This document shows, piece by piece, positions 9,137-22,095 of a stretch of 64,000 bases of DNA. Made by a program: the position numbers and the translations under genes. The stretch's first letter is position 1, and each line of letters opens with the position of its first letter. The notes beneath the pieces were generated by a model, which had not been told where the DNA came from, ran no database searches, and saw nothing but the letters and a program-made list of their open reading frames with translations. The DNA is from Stutzerimonas degradans. GTDB taxonomy: Bacteria > Pseudomonadota > Gammaproteobacteria > Pseudomonadales > Pseudomonadaceae. The stretch lies in assembly GCF_024448505.1 (NCBI RefSeq), contig NZ_JAMOHV010000012.1:1-64000 (forward strand), written 5' to 3'.

Positions 9137-10216
9137 ATGCGTCCGCTGGTTGCCACGGTCGATCTGACTGCGCTTCGCCACAACTATCTGCTCGCCAGGC
9201 AATGCGCGCCGCAGCGCAAGGCTTTCGCTGTGGTCAAGGCCAATGCCTACGGACATGGTGCGCACGAAGTGGTGACGGCGCTGCGCGATGTGGCCGACGG
9301 TTTCGCCGTGGCCTGCCTGGAGGAGGCCGAGGTGGTGCGCGCCAGCGCCCCGGATGCCCGCATCCTGCTGCTCGAAGGCTGTTTCGAGCCTTGCGAATAC
9401 CGACGTGCCGCCGAGCTGAGCCTGGATGTAGCCGTGCAGGATCTACGTCAGACCGACTGGTTGCTGGATGCGGAGCTGGAGAGGCCGCTGAACGTCTGGA
9501 TGAAGCTCGACTCGGGCATGCACCGGCTCGGTTTCACGGTCGATGGCCTGCGAGATTGCCATGCCCGACTGAAGGGTGCGGCGCAGGTGGGCGAACTGAA
9601 CCTGATCAGCCATTTCGCCTGCGCCGACGAGCGTGGCCATTCGCTGAACGAGAGTCAGCTCGAGTTCTACGGCCAGCTGCTGGAGCTGGCGTTCGACAAC
9701 TGCTCGCTGGCCAACTCCGCCGCGGTACTGACGCTGCCGCAGGCGCACATGGCCTGGATCCGTCCCGGCATCATGCTCTACGGTGCCACGCCGTTCGCCA
9801 CGCTGAGCGCGCAGGAACTCGGCCTCAAACCGGTGATGACGCTGACCGGCGCGCTGATTGCGATTCGCGACGTGCCGGTCGGTGACAGCGTCGGCTATGG
9901 TGCCAGCTGGGTGGCGCAGCGCCCGTCGCGCATCGGTACCGTCAGCTGCGGCTATGCCGATGGTTATCCACGCAGCGCGCCGTCCGGTACCTCGGTGGTG
10001 ATCCGCGGACAGCGCGTCCCGCTGGCCGGGCGCGTATCGATGGACATGCTCGCAGTCGATCTGACCGACCTGCCGCAAGCGCAGCTCGGCGACGCGGTGG
10101 AGCTATGGGGCGCACAGGTGCCGATCGATGAACTGGCGACAGCCTGCGGCACCATCGGCTACGAGTTGCTGACCAAGGTCACCGGTCGCGTGCCGCGTCG
10201 TTACCTCGGCGGCTGA
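9137..10216 (+). CDS. alr: Alanine racemase
   Basis: PLP-dependent enzyme that interconverts L- and D-alanine for peptidoglycan synthesis. The 359-residue product has the N-terminal barrel with the PLP lysine Lys34 in AVVKANAYGHG and the second catalytic base Tyr254 in SVGYGASW. The C-terminal beta domain carries SMDMLAVDLTD. There is no signal peptide, so this is the cytoplasmic biosynthetic type rather than the periplasmic catabolic DadX/broad-specificity type. It follows dnaB by 90 bp, the usual Pseudomonas order, and ends before a clear terminator. Confidence 0.96.
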   Translation: MRPLVATVDLTALRHNYLLARQCAPQRKAFAVVKANAYGHGAHEVVTALRDVADGFAVACLEEAEVVRASAPDARILLLEGCFEPCEYRRAAELSLDVAVQDLRQTDWLLDAELERPLNVWMKLDSGMHRLGFTVDGLRDCHARLKGAAQVGELNLISHFACADERGHSLNESQLEFYGQLLELAFDNCSLANSAAVLTLPQAHMAWIRPGIMLYGATPFATLSAQELGLKPVMTLTGALIAIRDVPVGDSVGYGASWVAQRPSRIGTVSCGYADGYPRSAPSGTSVVIRGQRVPLAGRVSMDMLAVDLTDLPQAQLGDAVELWGAQVPIDELATACGTIGYELLTKVTGRVPRRYLGG

Positions 10217-10250
10217 CCGCCGGGACAGAATTCCCTTCGTCCGCCAGGCA

Positions 10251-10289
10251 AAGGCCGAGCTGCACGCTCGGCCTTCCTGATCATTTTTT
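10251..10289 (+). terminator. Rho-independent terminator after alr
   Basis: AAGGCCGAGC (10251-10260) pairs perfectly with GCTCGGCCTT (10266-10275) over a five-base loop. Six T residues (10284-10289) follow after an eight-base gap. It separates alr from the YgiQ gene. Confidence 0.7.
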
Positions 10290-10290
10290 G

Positions 10291-10299
10291 TGCTATATT
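10291..10299 (+). promoter_or_regulatory. Extended -10 promoter of the YgiQ gene
   Basis: TG-C-TATATT forms an extended -10 element right after the alr terminator. A start of transcription near 10306 would give a leader of about 25 nt before the ATG at 10332. This position also argues against the longer reading frame that begins at 10290. Confidence 0.5.
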
Positions 10300-10331
10300 C
10301 CGCGCCCGTTTTCGTAGCCCGGTTTCCCGCC

Positions 10332-12617
<2,286 letters not shown>

Positions 12618-12626
12618 TCGCGCATC

Positions 12627-12672
12627 GCTGACGGCATGCGTGCCGCCTTGCGCCGGCACGCATGCCGTCAGC
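12627..12672. terminator. 18-bp perfect hairpin between convergent genes
   Basis: Two perfect 18-base arms (12627-12644 and 12655-12672) enclose a ten-base loop, immediately after the YgiQ stop and facing the end of the convergent chemoreceptor gene. There is no U-tract on either strand, so it may act as a bidirectional Rho-assisted terminator or a 3'-end stabiliser. Confidence 0.6.
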
Positions 12673-12738
12673 CGATTCCCCGGGCGCGCGGCCGCGCCGG
12701 CATGAAGGCCGCTGCGCAGCGGCGCGCCCCCGTCGAAC

Positions 12739-14703
12739 CTAGAACCTGAACGCCTGGGTCGCCTGATCCAGTTCGCCGCCCAGGCGCAGCATCTGCGCGC
12801 TCTGTTCGCGGCCGCGGCTGATGTGCGTCAGGTTGGCATCGCCGAGCTGATGGATGCGCTCGCTATGCCCGCGAATCTCGCTGACCGCCTCGCCCTGCTG
12901 CGCGGTGGCCTGGGCGATCTGCTCGGCCATGCGGCTGATGGTGGCGATGGTGGCGACGATTTCGCCCAGCGCCTGATCGGCGCTCTGCGCCAGACTGGCG
13001 GTGCCTTCGGCGTGGGCGACCTGGCTGCGCATGGCTTCGACCGATTGGGTGGCGGCCTGCTGCAGATCGCCAATCAGTTGCTGGATTTCCGCGGTGGCGC
13101 CGCTGGTGCGCTGCGCCAGTGAACGCACCTCGTCGGCGACCACGGCGAAGCCGCGACCGTGCTCGCCGGCGCGGGCCGCTTCGATGGCAGCATTGAGCGC
13201 CAGCAGGTTGGTCTGCTCGGCGATGGAGCGAATCACCGTCAGCACGTTGCCGATGGTGGTGGTTTCGGCGGCCAGGCGTTCGATGGCCACCGCATTGCCC
13301 TGCACCTCGCTGACCAGATCATGCAGCCCGGTCAGGCTCTGGCCGATCACCTGCTGACCTTGCTGCACGGCATGCGCCGCGGCGCGGCTGGCGTCGGCCG
13401 CTTCGCCGGCGCCGTCGGCCACCTGCTGGATGGTGGCCTCCAGCTCGCCGAGCGAATCGCGAATCTGTGCCGTGTCGCCGGTCTGGCGTTGCGCTCCGTC
13501 GTGCAGGTCGCTGCTCATTTCGTCCAGATCGCGGCTGCTGGCAGCGACCTGCTCGGCCTGCTGGCGTAGGGTGCCGACCAGCTGCAGCAGGTAGCTGCGC
13601 AGACGGTTGAGCGAGGTTTCGATATCGATGATCTCGCGAATCTTCGAGTCGATCCGCGCGTCCCGGCTGAAGTCGCCTTCAGCCCATGCCGACAGGGCCG
13701 GCACCAGCTGCCCGAGGGTACGGGTGAGCTGGCGCTGCAGGCGATCGACCGCCAGGGCGATGAGCAGGATCAGCACAATGATCGCGCCCTGGATCAGCCG
13801 TACCTCGCTCTGGATGCGCCCATGTTCGGCGCGCACTGCCGGCTCCAGTTCGGCCAGTGCCTGTTGCACGGCGGCGACTTTGCGCATGCTGCTGTCGTGC
13901 AGTTCGCTGCGCTGGCGGATCAGTTCGCGGGTGCGCTGCAACTCGGCCGGGTAGCGTTTGATCAGGCTGGCCAGTTCGCGCTTGAGCGCAATGCCGCGGT
14001 CTTCGGCCTGCTGCTGGTTCGCCGAATCGTCGAGTTCGAGCAGCGCGGCGAAGCTGCTGGCGGCGGATTTCTGTTCGGCGGCGACACCTAGCAGCGGCAG
14101 CGCGTCGAGGCGGCTGACCTCCTGCCGCAAGCCCTGCAGTGCCTGTTCGACCTCGCCGGCCAGTTCGTCGCGGCCGCTGGCGACCAGCTTGCCGCGGGCG
14201 TGGCTGAGGCGCAGCAGTTGCTGGCTGGCGGCAAACAGCGGCGGCTGATAGTCCGCTGCGTTCGGATGATTGGCTGCGCTGCGGTACTGATCGAGCTGCG
14301 ACAGTGCACCGGCCATCTCGCGCTCGGCTTGCAGCAGCAAGCCCTGTGGATCGCCCGCCAGCTTGCCGGCGGCGAGCAAATCGCTGGCGGTGAAACGGCT
14401 CAGCTCGTCCAGGCTGGGCTGCAGCCGTTCGGCGAATCCGGCCGGTAGTCCGGCGATGTCCTGCTGCAGGGTTTCGAGCGCTTTCTGCGCCTGGCTGTGG
14501 CGCACTGCGTCGCCGCTGACCAGGTAGGCGCCGATGTTCTCCGCGGCCTGGTGCTGGAACTGCTGGGACAATCCCAGGTAGTGCGCCATCAGCTGATAGG
14601 GGCGCTCCATCGCCCGCTCCGACCACCAGAGCGTGGCGCCGAGGGCCAGGCAAACCGCGATGAGCAGGAGGGTGTTGAGCGTGGTGAGCGACTTCAGGCG
14701 CAT
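12739..14703 (-). CDS. ctpL: Methyl-accepting chemotaxis protein, CtpL-like
   Basis: Transmembrane chemoreceptor of 654 residues. TM1 (about 7-24), a helical periplasmic domain of about 275 residues, TM2 (about 302-321), a HAMP domain and a signalling domain with the hairpin tip [19 protein letters not shown]...[12 protein letters not shown], which contacts CheA/CheW. I prefer the second of two adjacent ATGs because GAGG lies five bases before it. In P. aeruginosa CtpL (needed for phosphate taxis) is encoded next to gcbA, as here. A Pho box at the promoter supports a phosphate-starvation role; the ligand identity remains inference. Confidence 0.8.
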   Translation of the reverse strand: MRLKSLTTLNTLLLIAVCLALGATLWWSERAMERPYQLMAHYLGLSQQFQHQAAENIGAYLVSGDAVRHSQAQKALETLQQDIAGLPAGFAERLQPSLDELSRFTASDLLAAGKLAGDPQGLLLQAEREMAGALSQLDQYRSAANHPNAADYQPPLFAASQQLLRLSHARGKLVASGRDELAGEVEQALQGLRQEVSRLDALPLLGVAAEQKSAASSFAALLELDDSANQQQAEDRGIALKRELASLIKRYPAELQRTRELIRQRSELHDSSMRKVAAVQQALAELEPAVRAEHGRIQSEVRLIQGAIIVLILLIALAVDRLQRQLTRTLGQLVPALSAWAEGDFSRDARIDSKIREIIDIETSLNRLRSYLLQLVGTLRQQAEQVAASSRDLDEMSSDLHDGAQRQTGDTAQIRDSLGELEATIQQVADGAGEAADASRAAAHAVQQGQQVIGQSLTGLHDLVSEVQGNAVAIERLAAETTTIGNVLTVIRSIAEQTNLLALNAAIEAARAGEHGRGFAVVADEVRSLAQRTSGATAEIQQLIGDLQQAATQSVEAMRSQVAHAEGTASLAQSADQALGEIVATIATISRMAEQIAQATAQQGEAVSEIRGHSERIHQLGDANLTHISRGREQSAQMLRLGGELDQATQAFRF

Positions 14704-14736
14704 CATCGCCTCTTCGAGCAGGCCAGGGAGGCTAGC

Positions 14737-14770
14737 AAGATATGGCGATTTGATGTCATTCGCGTGACAG
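14737..14770 (-). promoter_or_regulatory. Pho box promoter of the CtpL-like receptor
   Basis: On the minus strand CTGTCAC, GCGA, ATGACAT (14770 down to 14753) matches the PhoB consensus of two CTGTCAT-like repeats spaced by four bases (7/7, counting T or C at the last base, and 5/7). TATCTT (14742-14737) follows ten bases later as a -10 element, the spacing expected for PhoB-activated promoters, and the start codon is about 30 nt downstream. Confidence 0.6.
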
Positions 14771-14809
14771 CCGCGCCCGGCTCACGTTTTTGTGAGCCGC
14801 TAGGCGCGG
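14771..14809 (-). terminator. Two-tier hairpin downstream of the diguanylate cyclase gene
   Basis: CGGCTCAC/GTGAGCCG (14778-14785 with 14792-14799) closes a six-base loop. It is extended by CCGCGCC/GGCGCGG (14771-14777 with 14803-14809), with a three-base bulge. It starts nine bases after the gcbA-like stop and abuts the Pho box, so it probably insulates the two genes. No U-tract follows. Confidence 0.5.
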
Positions 14810-14817
14810 CCGATCGA

Positions 14818-16437
14818 CTAGAACCGCTCGACCCGGTTGCGGCCGCTGCGTTTGGCGCGGTACAGCGCCTCGTCCGCCTGCTGGGTGAGTGTCTTGACGT
14901 CGGTGTCGGCGCTCAGCTCGCTGATGCCGCAGCTGAAGGTGCAGCTCAGGTCTTGCGGCTGCGCGGGAAAGCGCAGCTCGGCGAAGCGCTGGCGAATGTC
15001 GTTGAGCACCTTGCACGCCGCTTCCACCGGCGTATCCGGCAACACCACGGCGAATTCCTCGCCGCCATAGCGCCCGATGTGGTCGGTCTTGCGCAGGCGC
15101 TGCTTGAGAAACAGCGCCAGGCTGCGGATCACCCGGTCGCCCATCGGGTGGCCGTAGGTGTCGTTGACCCGCTTGAAGTGGTCGATGTCGAGCATGGCGA
15201 AGCTCAACGGGCGATTGTCACGGCGGGCCTGAAAGCGCGCGTCTTCCAGCAGTTGCAGGCTATGGGTGTGGTTGTACAGGCCGGTGAGGCTGTCGCGCAC
15301 GATGCGTGCCTTGAGGCTGCGGGCACGTGCGGCGCGGGTGCGCACGGTGGCGATCAGATGGCTCGGCTTGATCGGTTTGGTGAGGAAGTCGTCGCCGCCT
15401 TCGCCCATCGCGTCGAGCTGCTTGTCCAGATCGTCCTCGGCCGACAGGTAGATGATCGGCACACTGACGTAGCGTTCGTGCTGGCGAATCACCTTGGCCA
15501 GTTCGGTGCCCATGCAGTCGGGCATGTACATGTCGAGGATGATCAGGTCCGGCTGAAACTCCGCCAGCGCGCCGATGGCCTGGATCGGCTCGATCAGCAT
15601 GCGCGTGATGATGCCGGCGTTGTTCAGCACCCGTTCGGTGTGCGTGGCCTGGGCGCGGGAGTCGTCGACGATCAGTACGCGGATCGGTTCGCTGTGCGCG
15701 GTGCGGGTGAAGATTTCGATCTTCTCCAGCAGGGTCGAGGCGTCCAGCGTACCGGTGAAGAACTCCAGGCCGCCGGCGCGCACGGCCGCCAGGCGTGTCG
15801 GGGTATCGGTTTCACTGTGGCTGAAGAACAGGATCGGCAGCTTGTCTTCCAGCCCCTGCTGGACCTGCTCGGCCAGTCGCAGTCCGGCGCCGGGGCCGGT
15901 GAAGTCGACGTCCATGACGATCGCCGCGGGATGGCGCTGGTGCATGGCGGCGCGAAACGCCATCTCGCTGTCGAAAGCCTGGGCCGACATGCTGAAGAAC
16001 TCCAGCTGACGCATCAGGTAGTCCGCTCGCTGGTCATTCTGCAGTGCCAGGTAGACCGGTTTGCTCAGCGGCGGCAGGAAAGGCTGCGTCAGCGGGTCGT
16101 TGTGGCGCAGTCCGGTGCGTGCCAGGCGGTAGATCAGTTGACTGAGCGTCGCGATGGTCTCGCTGGACAGCCGGCCGCGGTTGTCGCGGATATCGCCCAG
16201 GCAATCCTCGATGCCGATCGCCAGGGCGCTGTGCTCGGGCTGCTCGAAACGCTCGGCGAAGCGGCGCAGGCGTTGCGTGGCATCGTCAAGCGCGCTGTGG
16301 TGACGCTCGCTCCATTCGCCGCGCTGCAATTGCTGCCAGACGTCGAGCACTTCGCGAGCCTGATGGATCACGCGCTGGGCAAAGTGTTGCTTGAGTTCTT
16401 CCTGGTCCGCCATGAGCCTTTCCGTTGCGCTGGCCAT
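14818..16437 (-). CDS. gcbA: REC-REC-GGDEF diguanylate cyclase, GcbA-like
   Basis: Cytoplasmic response regulator of up to 539 residues that should make cyclic di-GMP. An N-terminal helical region (about 1-120) precedes a degenerate receiver (about 125-240), which keeps an Asp in IVMDVDF but lacks the acidic pair and the KP motif. A second, canonical receiver (about 253-370, VDDS and Asp302) and a GGDEF domain follow. The active-site loop is GGEEF (458-462), so catalysis should be intact, and RKTD nine residues upstream is an RxxD inhibitory site. Length, layout and the ctpL neighbour fit GcbA of Pseudomonas, which affects attachment and dispersal. Met9 is an alternative start. Confidence 0.82.
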   Translation of the reverse strand: MASATERLMADQEELKQHFAQRVIHQAREVLDVWQQLQRGEWSERHHSALDDATQRLRRFAERFEQPEHSALAIGIEDCLGDIRDNRGRLSSETIATLSQLIYRLARTGLRHNDPLTQPFLPPLSKPVYLALQNDQRADYLMRQLEFFSMSAQAFDSEMAFRAAMHQRHPAAIVMDVDFTGPGAGLRLAEQVQQGLEDKLPILFFSHSETDTPTRLAAVRAGGLEFFTGTLDASTLLEKIEIFTRTAHSEPIRVLIVDDSRAQATHTERVLNNAGIITRMLIEPIQAIGALAEFQPDLIILDMYMPDCMGTELAKVIRQHERYVSVPIIYLSAEDDLDKQLDAMGEGGDDFLTKPIKPSHLIATVRTRAARARSLKARIVRDSLTGLYNHTHSLQLLEDARFQARRDNRPLSFAMLDIDHFKRVNDTYGHPMGDRVIRSLALFLKQRLRKTDHIGRYGGEEFAVVLPDTPVEAACKVLNDIRQRFAELRFPAQPQDLSCTFSCGISELSADTDVKTLTQQADEALYRAKRSGRNRVERF

Positions 16438-16631
16438 CCGGGGTCAGCGCCTTTTTGTGGTGGCGCCATGCTATCACTGGCATGCAGGCCTGGCGGCTGC
16501 CGCAGGCGGTAGTGGTTCGCAAATTGCGGCAGAGGATGCCGGGGAGCTGCGTTATAGTGAGCAACCTTACCGCAACGTGGCCCGCCTCAGGCGGTCAGAA
16601 CCTCTGAATCCGAGAGAAGGACATTTTGCCC

Positions 16632-17690
16632 ATGCTGGACTGGAAGAACCGCTTTGCCCGTTTCGGCCGCTCGAGCGGCGGCTCGACGGCAACCGTTTCG
16701 CGCGCGGGCAACCCGCTGTGGTCGGCGCTTGCCGTGGTGGTCGGGCTGCTTCTGCTGGCGGCGCTGATCGTGGGCTGGTACTGGAGTCGCGAACCCGCAC
16801 TGTTCCCGGTTCCGCAGCACGCACGCGAGGCGGCAGCGAGCTCGCAACGCCAGCTGGTCAACGGCTACACCACCGTCGAAACCCTCAAGCGTGTGGCCAG
16901 CACCTTGCTGGACAAGCCGGGTGGCTACCTGAGCAACGACATCGCACCGCCGGGGCTCTGGCTGGACAACATGCCGAGCTGGGAATACGGCGTGCTGGTT
17001 CAGGTGCGCGACCTGAGCCGCGCGCTGCGCAAGGACTTCACCCGCTCGCAGTCGCAGTCGACCGAAGACCCCGATCTGTCGAAGAGCGAGCCGCTGTTCA
17101 ATTTCGACAATCGCAGCTGGGCATTGCCGGCGTCCGAGTCGGAATACCGCAACGGCATCCGCGCGCTGGATCGTTATCTGGCGCGCCTGAGCGATCCGGC
17201 GCCGAAAGCGCTGTTCTATACCCGCGCCGACAATCTGAACAACTGGCTGGGTGACGTCGCGACGCGACTCGGCTCGCTGTCGCAGCGTCTGTCCGCAAGC
17301 GTTGGTCGCGTGCGTCTGGATACCAACCTGGCGCCCGAGCAGGAGCGCGCCGGCGTCGTGCCCGAGGTCCGCGAGCAGGTGGTCGAGACGCCCTGGCTGC
17401 AGATCGACAACGTGTTCTACGAGGCGCGTGGTCAGGCCTGGGCGCTGTCGCACCTGCTACGGGCGATCGAGGTGGATTTCGCCGACGTACTGGCGAAGAA
17501 AAACGCGACTGTCAGCGTCCGGCAGATCATTCGTGAACTGGAGGCGGTGCAGGAACCGCTGTGGAGTCCGATAGTGCTCAATGGCAGCGGCTACGGGATG
17601 CTCGCCAACCACTCGCTGGTGATGGCCAACTACATCTCGCGTGCCAACGCGGCGATCATCGATCTGCGCAACCTGCTTTCGCAGGGGTGA
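16632..17690 (+). CDS. DUF2333 family membrane-anchored protein
   Basis: A 352-residue protein with one N-terminal membrane helix (about 28-48, ALAVVVGLLLLAALIVGWYW) and a large soluble part facing the periplasm. It matches the DUF2333 family, whose function is unknown. Recognisable segments are VNGYTTVETLKRVASTLLDKPGGYLSND and a C-terminal LNGSGYGMLANHSLVMANYI. The ATG at 16632 follows AAGGA; a TTG six bases upstream is the alternative start. It is divergent from the gcbA-like gene. A TATAGT hexamer at 16553-16558 is a possible -10. Confidence 0.8.
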   Translation: MLDWKNRFARFGRSSGGSTATVSRAGNPLWSALAVVVGLLLLAALIVGWYWSREPALFPVPQHAREAAASSQRQLVNGYTTVETLKRVASTLLDKPGGYLSNDIAPPGLWLDNMPSWEYGVLVQVRDLSRALRKDFTRSQSQSTEDPDLSKSEPLFNFDNRSWALPASESEYRNGIRALDRYLARLSDPAPKALFYTRADNLNNWLGDVATRLGSLSQRLSASVGRVRLDTNLAPEQERAGVVPEVREQVVETPWLQIDNVFYEARGQAWALSHLLRAIEVDFADVLAKKNATVSVRQIIRELEAVQEPLWSPIVLNGSGYGMLANHSLVMANYISRANAAIIDLRNLLSQG

Positions 17691-17703
17691 GGACTGGCAG
17701 GCA

Positions 17704-17731
17704 GCATCGCGCCGGACGACAGGCGCGATGC
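17704..17731. terminator. Perfect 10-bp hairpin between DUF2333 gene and pilR
   Basis: GCATCGCGCC (17704-17713) pairs with GGCGCGATGC (17722-17731) over an eight-base loop, at the convergent junction. No U-tract is present on either side. Confidence 0.5.
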
Positions 17732-17747
17732 GCGACCTGCTGGCGGC

Positions 17748-19088
<1,341 letters not shown>

Positions 19089-19209
19089 GGGTCCTGCTTC
19101 GTTGGTTCGGTTCGCCGATGGCGGCGGTGGGTCATGTTAACGCCCCGGCTCGGCCTGGCGGATACCGGGTTGGTCGTTGTGTGATCGGGTGCGCCCGTGA
19201 TAGGCGCGT

Positions 19210-20814
19210 TCAGCCGGTCTTGCTCGCATGCGCAAAGACGATATGAAAGCAGCTGCCACCCCCCGGGCGCTCGCGGTAATCCAGGCGTGCCTGGTTGCTT
19301 TCGCACAGCTCGCGGGAAATATACAGGCCCAGCCCGGTACCCTTGCTCTCGGTGGTGAAGAAGGGTTCGAAAATGTTCTGCAGCTGCTCGGTGGCCACTC
19401 CGTCGCCATCGTCGAGGACTTCAACCACCGGCAGGTCGCTGGCCGGGTCGCGATACAGGCGCAACCATACCTGGGCGCGGGCATGGCGCAAGCCGCTGTA
19501 GCGCAGGCCGTTCTGCACGAGGTTGGTCAGCACCTGGGTGAGCTGGTTGGGGTCCATGCGTGTCTGCAGGGAGCTGCCGATGACTTCCAGGTGCACGCTC
19601 TGCTGTGGTGCCAGGGTGTTGCGCAGCTCGCTGACGAAGCGGTGCAGCCAGTACTTGAGATCCAGTAGCTGCGGTTCGGCCTGGCGTCGGCGCGAGAGCT
19701 GCAGGACGTTCTCGATGACCAGGTTCATGCGTCGCGAATGATCCTGGATGATCTGCGCCAGACGCCGGTCCGCAGCATCCAGGGATTCGGATTCGTGCAG
19801 CAGCTGCGCCGCGTGGCTGATGGCACCAAGCGGGTTGCGGATTTCGTGGGCGATGCTGGCGGTCAGTCGGCCGAGCGAGGCGAGCTTGAGCTGCTGGGCC
19901 TTCTGCGCGATGTGCGAGCTGTCCTCGAGAAACACCAGCGTGTTGCGTTTCTCGCCGTGCTGCAGCGAGGCGAAACTCGGCTGCACGATCGGGCCGCTCT
20001 GGCCGATCTTCAGCGGCTCCGGGCGCAGGGTCGGGTTGCTTTGCCATTGCTGCAGACGATTCAGCAGGTCCGGGCAGTATTCGGCGAGCGGCATTCCGCC
20101 GGTCTCCGGTTGCTCGAGCAGCTGTTGCGCGCCCTGATTGGCCAGCAGCACTTGTCGTTGCGGATCGAGGACCAGGATGCCGGTGCGCATGCGTTGCAGA
20201 ATCAGCGCGTTCAATGCCTCCAGGTTGGCGACATCCTCGGCCCGCTGACGCGCCAGGTGTTCGCTGGCCTGCAGGCGGCGGGTCAAGCCCTGCACCAGCA
20301 GGGCGGCGGCAAAGCACAGGGTGCCCAGCGCTGCGGCCTGGACGAACTGGCGCGCGGCTTCTGGCTTGCTCAGGCTGAGATAGAAGGTCAGATAGATCAG
20401 ACCGATCGCCGCGACCGCGGCGACGAAGAAGCCGACCCGTCCGCGCAGCAGAATGTTGGCGATGGCCACGGCGACGATCAGCAGATTGCCGATGCCACTG
20501 GGGGTGCCGCCGGCGAAGTAGAACAGCCCCGACAGCAGGATCACGTCCATTAGCGCCAGGCCCAGCACTGGCAGATCCCGTTTCGGGTTCTGCACCAGCA
20601 CGGACACGATGATGTTGAGGATCAGGTAGAGCCAGGCGCCGTTGCTGAACAGCGCCGGATTGCTCATCTGCAGCAGGCTGTCGTGCAGGTCGCTGCTGAT
20701 CAGCAGCACCAGCGCCAGGCCGATGGTCAGGCGATAAAGATGATACAGCCGCAGGATGCGCCGGCCCTGGTCGCCCAGGAAGGCCAGGTTCTCAGTGCCC
20801 ACCAGCCTCGCCAT
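19210..20814 (-). CDS. pilS: Sensor histidine kinase PilS
   Basis: Inner-membrane sensor kinase that senses pilin in the membrane and controls PilR. The 534-residue product has six hydrophobic helices in about the first 180 residues, a PAS-like segment (about 205-310), the H-box with His323 (SIAHEIRNPLG), and an HATPase domain (NLVQNGLRYS, DDGDGV, FFTTESKGTGLGLYI). The start codon lies inside the end of the upstream small gene (23-bp overlap), suggesting coupled translation. It is followed by pilR, as in P. aeruginosa. Confidence 0.95.
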   Translation of the reverse strand: MARLVGTENLAFLGDQGRRILRLYHLYRLTIGLALVLLISSDLHDSLLQMSNPALFSNGAWLYLILNIIVSVLVQNPKRDLPVLGLALMDVILLSGLFYFAGGTPSGIGNLLIVAVAIANILLRGRVGFFVAAVAAIGLIYLTFYLSLSKPEAARQFVQAAALGTLCFAAALLVQGLTRRLQASEHLARQRAEDVANLEALNALILQRMRTGILVLDPQRQVLLANQGAQQLLEQPETGGMPLAEYCPDLLNRLQQWQSNPTLRPEPLKIGQSGPIVQPSFASLQHGEKRNTLVFLEDSSHIAQKAQQLKLASLGRLTASIAHEIRNPLGAISHAAQLLHESESLDAADRRLAQIIQDHSRRMNLVIENVLQLSRRRQAEPQLLDLKYWLHRFVSELRNTLAPQQSVHLEVIGSSLQTRMDPNQLTQVLTNLVQNGLRYSGLRHARAQVWLRLYRDPASDLPVVEVLDDGDGVATEQLQNIFEPFFTTESKGTGLGLYISRELCESNQARLDYRERPGGGSCFHIVFAHASKTG

Positions 20815-21019
20815 CCTGCAGATGCGCCTGGCTGCAATACCAGTGTTCCTTGCCCTGTACCGCCTGCGTGCGCGGCAGGTGCACGCCGCAATGAGCGCAG
20901 CGCACCATTGGTTGCGCGCTCGGCTCGGGGTTGCGCTCGGGCTTGCGCGTCATGCGTCGCCACAGCCAGAAGGCGGCGGCGATCAGAGCGATCCAGAACA
21001 GCAGGCGAAGCAGGCCCAT
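20792..21019 (-). CDS. PP0621 family small membrane protein with zinc-ribbon-like motif
   Basis: A 75-residue protein: an N-terminal membrane helix (LLRLLFWIALIAAAFWLW), a basic stop-transfer stretch (RRMTRKPER), then a short cytoplasmic domain with CAHCGVHLP and, 19 residues after the second Cys, YCSQAH, a CxxC/C-H pattern typical of metal-binding treble clefts. It fits the PP0621 family, a small gene commonly found directly before pilS in Pseudomonas. Its 3' end overlaps pilS by 23 bp. Role unknown; a link to pilus regulation is only suggested by context. Confidence 0.8.
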   Translation of the reverse strand: MGLLRLLFWIALIAAAFWLWRRMTRKPERNPEPSAQPMVRCAHCGVHLPRTQAVQGKEHWYCSQAHLQDGEAGGH

Positions 21020-21105
21020 TTATCCCTTCCTGACATGCGCAACGAGATTGCATAACGCCCGGCGGCGTTGGGGCTCACCGGGCCAGACGGTTATTGACGC
21101 GGGTG

Positions 21106-22095
21106 TCAGTCGAACAGGCCGAAGGTCATGTAGCTCCACCAGGAGCGTTCTTCGCTTGGTTGTTCGGCTTCCTTGAGCACGGGGCGCAGCTCTTCCGGCA
21201 GGTCCTGCGCGGCGGCTTCGTACTGACGAATCACGTCCCGGTTGGCGCGTGAGGTGTCCGGGCGCGGCGCTTCGCTTTCGATCAGGCCGAGGGTGGCCTG
21301 GCTCAGCCAGCCGCGGGTGTCGGCCTCGGTTTCACGCGGGGTGAAGGTGCCTTCTTCCAGCGTCTCGTGGTCCGGGTAGTTGGTTTCGAGGGTCTGCAGG
21401 CTGGTCGCTGCCAGCTCCTCGAGGCCCAGGCGCTGATAGGCCTCGGTCATCACCGCCAGGCCGTCGGCGACTGCCGGCGTGCCCTGGAAGTTTTCCACCA
21501 CGTAGCGGCCGCGGTTGGCCGCGGCGACGTAGGCCTGACGCTTGAGGTAGTAGTGCGCGACGTGGATCTCGTTGGCCGCCAGCAGGTTGCGCAGGTAGAT
21601 CATGCGCGCCTTGGCGTCCGGGGCGTAGCGGCTGTTGGGGTAGCGACTGGTGAGTTGGGCGAATTCGTTGAACGAATCGCGGGCGGCACCGGGGTCGCGC
21701 TTGGTCATGTCCAGCGGCAGGAAACGGGCGAGCAGGCCGCGATCCTGGTCGAACGAGGCCAGACCCTTGAGGTAGTAGGCATAGTCGACGTTCGGATGCT
21801 GCGGGTGCAGGCGGATGAAGCGTTCCGCCGAGGAGCGTGCGGCTTCCGGTTCGAGGTTGCGATAGTAGGCGTAGATCAGTTCCAGCTGGGCCTGCTCGGC
21901 GAAGCGGCCGAACGGATAGCGCGATTCCAGGGCCTTGAGCTTGCTGATCGCACTGGTATAAGCCTTGTTGTCCAGGTCGGCTTGGGCCTGCTGATACAGT
22001 TCGACTTCACCCAGGTTTTCGTCGACGGTCTCGGTGGAGGAGCAGGCGGCGGTAAGGGCGAGGATGGCGATCAGCAGCAGGTGTTTCACTTGCAT
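21106..22095 (-). CDS. bamD: Outer membrane assembly lipoprotein BamD
   Basis: Essential lipoprotein of the BAM complex that folds outer-membrane beta-barrels. The 329-residue precursor begins with a lipoprotein signal ending LTAAC (lipidated Cys about 19) and contains five TPR-like repeats (for example [39 protein letters not shown]). A C-terminal extension of about 80 residues follows, longer than in E. coli (245 aa) but usual for Pseudomonas ComL. I chose the start at 22095 by the signal peptide; the same frame stays open far upstream only as a shadow of rluD. It is divergent from rluD. Confidence 0.95.
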   Translation of the reverse strand: MQVKHLLLIAILALTAACSSTETVDENLGEVELYQQAQADLDNKAYTSAISKLKALESRYPFGRFAEQAQLELIYAYYRNLEPEAARSSAERFIRLHPQHPNVDYAYYLKGLASFDQDRGLLARFLPLDMTKRDPGAARDSFNEFAQLTSRYPNSRYAPDAKARMIYLRNLLAANEIHVAHYYLKRQAYVAAANRGRYVVENFQGTPAVADGLAVMTEAYQRLGLEELAATSLQTLETNYPDHETLEEGTFTPRETEADTRGWLSQATLGLIESEAPRPDTSRANRDVIRQYEAAAQDLPEELRPVLKEAEQPSEERSWWSYMTFGLFD

